Assembly: GCA_965207585.1 (NCBI GenBank)
Contig: CBDBMT010000002.1
Span: 285,946 to 349,945 of the forward strand
DNA: 64,000 bases
DNA from: Bin87 sp965207585
GTDB lineage: Bacteria; Chloroflexota; Dehalococcoidia; Lucifugimonadales; UBA3495
Direction of reading: 5' to 3'
Part shown: piece by piece, positions 55,401-61,400 of the stretch
How the letters are laid out: every line of letters starts with the position of its first letter
Position numbering within the stretch: position 1 is the stretch's first letter
Position numbers and translations under genes: made by a program
The notes under the pieces: model-generated
Database searches by the model: none
Told to the model about the DNA's origin: nothing
Seen by the model: only the letters and a program-made list of their open reading frames with translations

Positions 55401-58400
55401 GTGAAGCTGTCGGACGCCACCAACGCCACCATCGCCGACGGCGAGGGCCAGGGGACCATCAGCGACGACGACGGGACGCCGACCCTGTCGGTGGGTGACG
55501 CGTCGGTGGCCGAGGGCGGCACGGCGGAGTTCACGGTGACCCTGTCGGCGGCCTCGGGGCGGGACGTTACCTTCTCCTGGAAGACGGCGGCCGACGAGAC
55601 CGCGGACGCCCACCCGGCGGGGGCCTCGGACTACACGGCGGTGACCGCCACCACGGCGACCATCGCGGCCGGGGCCACCACGGCGACGCTGGAGGTGCAG
55701 ACCACCGAGGACACCCTGGACGAGCACGACGAGACCTTCCTGGTGGAGCTCTCCTCGCCCACCAACGCGACCCTGGCCGACGACAAGGGCGTGGGGACCA
55801 TCACCGACGACGACCCGGCCACGGCGGTGGCCTCGGTGGGCGCGCCGGCGGCGGCGGTGGCCGAGGGGAACGACCCCATGGCGACCACGAACCTGAGCTT
55901 CCCGGTGAGCCTGACGGCGGCCTCGGGCAAGGCGGTCGTGGTGACCTACTCCCTGACCGGCACGGCCGACGCGCCGGGCGACTACACGGAGCCGGACCCC
56001 CTGAGCGTGAGCGTGCCGGCCGGTTCCACCACGGCCAACATCGTCATCCCGGTCAGGGGGGACACCCTGGACGAGGCCGACGAGACGGTGATCGTGACCC
56101 TGACCGGGGCCACCAACGCGGCGCTGGACGAGGACGCGGCGGACCTGACCGCCACCGGGACCATCACCGACGACGACGACGCGCCGACCCTGTCGGTGGC
56201 CGACGTGAGCGTGACCGAGGGCGGCACGGCGGAGTTCACCGTCACCCTCTCGGCGGCCTCGGGGCGGGACGTTACCTTCTCCTGGAAGACGGCGGCCGAC
56301 GCCGACGGGACCCACCCGGCGGGGGCTTCGGACTACACCGCGGTGACCGCCACCACGGCGACCATCGCGGCCGGGGCCACCACGGCCGAGCTGGAGGTGC
56401 AGACCACCCAGGACACCCGGGACGAGGAGGACGAGACCTTCCTGGTGGAGCTCTCCTCGCCCACCAACGCCACCCTGGCCGACGCCGAGGCCACCGGGAC
56501 CATCAGCGACAACGACGCGGTGCCGACCCTGTCGGTGGACGACGTGAGCGTGGCCGAGGGGGGCACGGCGGAGTTCACGGTGACCCTGTCGGCGGCCTCG
56601 GGCAAGGCGGTCACCTTCAAGTGGAAGACGGACGCCGCCGCCGGGGCCGACGCGGCCGGGGCCACGGACTACACCGCGGTGACGGCCACCGACGCGACCA
56701 TCGCGGCGGGGGCCACCACGGTCAAGCTGGAGGTGCAGACCACCCAGGACACCCTGGACGAGGCCGACGAGACCTTCCTGGTGAAGCTGTCGGACGCCAC
56801 CAACGCCACCATCGCCGACGGCGAGGGCCAGGGGACCATCAGCGACGACGACGGGACGCCGACCCTGTCGGTGGGTGACGCGTCGGTGGCCGAGGGCGGC
56901 ACGGCGGAGTTCACGGTGACCCTGTCGGCGGCCTCGGGGCGGGACGTTACCTTCTCCTGGAAGACGGCGGCCGACGAGACCGCGGACGCCCACCCGGCGG
57001 GGGCCTCGGACTACACGGCGGTGACCGCCACCACGGCGACCATCGCGGCCGGGGCCACCACGGCGACGCTGGAGGTGCAGACCACCGAGGACACCCTGGA
57101 CGAGCACGACGAGACCTTCCTGGTGGAGCTCTCCTCGCCCACCAACGCGACCCTGGCCGACGACAAGGGCGTGGGGACCATCACCGACGACGACCCGGCC
57201 ACGGCGGTGGCCTCGGTGGGCGCGCCGGCGGCGGCGGTGGCCGAGGGGAACGACCCCATGGCGACCACGAACCTGAGCTTCCCGGTGAGCCTGACGGCGG
57301 CCTCGGGCAAGGCGGTCGTGGTGACCTACTCCCTGACCGGCACGGCCGACGCGCCGGGCGACTACACGGAGCCGGACCCCCTGAGCGTGAGCGTGCCGGC
57401 CGGTTCCACCACGGCCAACATCGTCATCCCGGTCAGGGGGGACACCCTGGACGAGGCCGACGAGACGGTGATCGTGACCCTGACCGGGGCCACCAACGCG
57501 GCGCTGGACGAGGACGCGGCGGACCTGACCGCCACCGGGACCATCACCGACGACGACGACGCGCCGACCCTGTCGGTGGCCGACGTGAGCGTGACCGAGG
57601 GCGGCACGGCGGAGTTCACCGTCACCCTCTCGGCGGCCTCGGGGCGGGACGTTACCTTCTCCTGGAAGACGGCGGCCGACGCCGACGGGACCCACCCGGC
57701 GGGGGCTTCGGACTACACCGCGGTGACCGCCACCACGGCGACCATCGCGGCCGGGGCCACCACGGCCGAGCTGGAGGTGCAGACCACCCAGGACACCCGG
57801 GACGAGGAGGACGAGACCTTCCTGGTGGAGCTCTCCTCGCCCACCAACGCCACCCTGGCCGACGCCGAGGCCACCGGGACCATCAGCGACAACGACGCGG
57901 TGCCGACCCTGTCGGTGGACGACGTGAGCGTGGCCGAGGGGGGCACGGCGGAGTTCACGGTGACCCTGTCGGCGGCCTCGGGCAAGGCGGTCACCTTCAA
58001 GTGGAAGACGGACGCCGCCGCCGGGGCCGACGCGGCCGGGGCCACGGACTACACCGCGGTGACGGCCACCGACGCGACCATCGCGGCGGGGGCCACCACG
58101 GTCAAGCTGGAGGTGCAGACCACCCAGGACACCCTGGACGAGGCCGACGAGACCTTCCTGGTGAAGCTGTCGGACGCCACCAACGCCACCATCGCCGACG
58201 GCGAGGGCCAGGGGACCATCAGCGACGACGACGGGACGCCGACCCTGTCGGTGGGTGACGCGTCGGTGGCCGAGGGCGGCACGGCGGAGTTCACGGTGAC
58301 CCTGTCGGCGGCCTCGGGGCGGGACGTTACCTTCTCCTGGAAGACGGCGGCCGACGAGACCGCGGACGCCCACCCGGCGGGGGCCTCGGACTACACGGCG

Positions 58401-61400
58401 GTGACCGCCACCACGGCGACCATCGCGGCCGGGGCCACCACGGCGACGCTGGAGGTGCAGACCACCGAGGACACCCTGGACGAGCACGACGAGACCTTCC
58501 TGGTGGAGCTCTCCTCGCCCACCAACGCCACCCTGGCCGACGACAAGGGCGTGGGGACCATCACCGACGACGACCCGGCCACGGCGGTGGCCTCGGTGGG
58601 CGCGCCGGCGGCGGCGGTGGCCGAGGGGAACGACCCCATGGCGACCACGAACCTGAGCTTCCCGGTGAGCCTGACGGCGGCCTCGGGCAAGGCGGTCGTG
58701 GTGACCTACTCCCTGACCGGCACGGCCGACGCGCCGGGCGACTACACGGAGCCGGACCCCCTGAGCGTGAGCGTGCCGGCCGGTTCCACCACGGCCAACA
58801 TCGTCATCCCGGTCAGGGGGGACACCCTGGACGAGGCCGACGAGACGGTGATCGTGACCCTGACCGGGGCCACCAACGCGGCGCTGGACGAGGACGCGGC
58901 GGACCTGACCGCCACCGGGACCATCACCGACGACGACGACGCGCCGACCCTGTCGGTGGCCGACGTGAGCGTGACCGAGGGCGGCACGGCGGAGTTCACC
59001 GTCACCCTCTCGGCGGCCTCGGGGCGGGACGTTACCTTCTCCTGGAAGACGGCGGCCGACGCCGACGGGACCCACCCGGCGGGGGCTTCGGACTACACCG
59101 CGGTGACCGCCACCACGGCGACCATCGCGGCCGGGGCCACCACGGCCGAGCTGGAGGTGCAGACCACCCAGGACACCCGGGACGAGGAGGACGAGACCTT
59201 CCTGGTGGAGCTCTCCTCGCCCACCAACGCCACCCTGGCCGACGCCGAGGCCACCGGGACCATCAGCGACAACGACGCGGTGCCGACCCTGTCGGTGGAC
59301 GACGTGAGCGTGGCCGAGGGGGGCACGGCGGAGTTCACGGTGACCCTGTCGGCGGCCTCGGGCAAGGCGGTCACCTTCAAGTGGAAGACGGACGCCGCCG
59401 CCGGGGCCGACGCGGCCGGGGCCACGGACTACACCGCGGTGACGGCCACCGACGCGACCATCGCGGCGGGGGCCACCACGGTCAAGCTGGAGGTGCAGAC
59501 CACCCAGGACACCCTGGACGAGGCCGACGAGACCTTCCTGGTGAAGCTGTCGGACGCCACCAACGCCACCATCGCCGACGGCGAGGGCCAGGGGACCATC
59601 AGCGACGACGACGGGACGCCGACCCTGTCGGTGGGTGACGCGTCGGTGGCCGAGGGCGGCACGGCGGAGTTCACGGTGACCCTGTCGGCGGCCTCGGGGC
59701 GGGACGTTACCTTCTCCTGGAAGACGGCGGCCGACGAGACCGCGGACGCCCACCCGGCGGGGGCCTCGGACTACACGGCGGTGACCGCCACCACGGCGAC
59801 CATCGCGGCCGGGGCCACCACGGCGACGCTGGAGGTGCAGACCACCGAGGACACCCTGGACGAGCACGACGAGACCTTCCTGGTGGAGCTCTCCTCGCCC
59901 ACCAACGCGACCCTGGCCGACGACAAGGGCGTGGGGACCATCACCGACGACGACCCGGCCACGGCGGTGGCCTCGGTGGGCGCGCCGGCGGCGGCGGTGG
60001 CCGAGGGGAACGACCCCATGGCGACCACGAACCTGAGCTTCCCGGTGAGCCTGACGGCGGCCTCGGGCAAGGCGGTCGTGGTGACCTACTCCCTGACCGG
60101 CACGGCCGACGCGCCGGGCGACTACACGGAGCCGGACCCCCTGAGCGTGAGCGTGCCGGCCGGTTCCACCACGGCCAACATCGTCATCCCGGTCAGGGGG
60201 GACACCCTGGACGAGGCCGACGAGACGGTGATCGTGACCCTGACCGGGGCCACCAACGCGGCGCTGGACGAGGACGCGGCGGACCTGACCGCCACCGGGA
60301 CCATCACCGACGACGACGACGCGCCGACCCTGTCGGTGGCCGACGTGAGCGTGACCGAGGGCGGCACGGCGGAGTTCACCGTCACCCTCTCGGCGGCCTC
60401 GGGGCGGGACGTTACCTTCTCCTGGAAGACGGCGGCCGACGCCGACGGGACCCACCCGGCGGGGGCTTCGGACTACACCGCGGTGACCGCCACCACGGCG
60501 ACCATCGCGGCCGGGGCCACCACGGCCGAGCTGGAGGTGCAGACCACCCAGGACACCCGGGACGAGGAGGACGAGACCTTCCTGGTGGAGCTCTCCTCGC
60601 CCACCAACGCCACCCTGGCCGACGCCGAGGCCACCGGGACCATCAGCGACAACGACGCGGTGCCGACCCTGTCGGTGGACGACGTGAGCGTGGCCGAGGG
60701 GGGCACGGCGGAGTTCACGGTGACCCTGTCGGCGGCCTCGGGCAAGGCGGTCACCTTCAAGTGGAAGACGGACGCCGCCGCCGGGGCCGACGCGGCCGGG
60801 GCCACGGACTACACCGCGGTGACGGCCACCGACGCGACCATCGCGGCGGGGGCCACCACGGTCAAGCTGGAGGTGCAGACCACCCAGGACACCCTGGACG
60901 AGGCCGACGAGACCTTCCTGGTGAAGCTGTCGGACGCCACCAACGCCACCATCGCCGACGGCGAGGGCCAGGGGACCATCAGCGACGACGACGGGACGCC
61001 GACCCTGTCGGTGGGTGACGCGTCGGTGGCCGAGGGCGGCACGGCGGAGTTCACGGTGACCCTGTCGGCGGCCTCGGGGCGGGACGTTACCTTCTCCTGG
61101 AAGACGGCGGCCGACGAGACCGCGGACGCCCACCCGGCGGGGGCCTCGGACTACACGGCGGTGACCGCCACCACGGCGACCATCGCGGCCGGGGCCACCA
61201 CGGCGACGCTGGAGGTGCAGACCACCGAGGACACCCTGGACGAGCACGACGAGACCTTCCTGGTGGAGCTCTCCTCGCCCACCAACGCGACCCTGGCCGA
61301 CGACAAGGGCGTGGGGACCATCACCGACGACGACCCGGCCACGGCGGTGGCCTCGGTGGGCGCGCCGGCGGCGGCGGTGGCCGAGGGGAACGACCCCATG

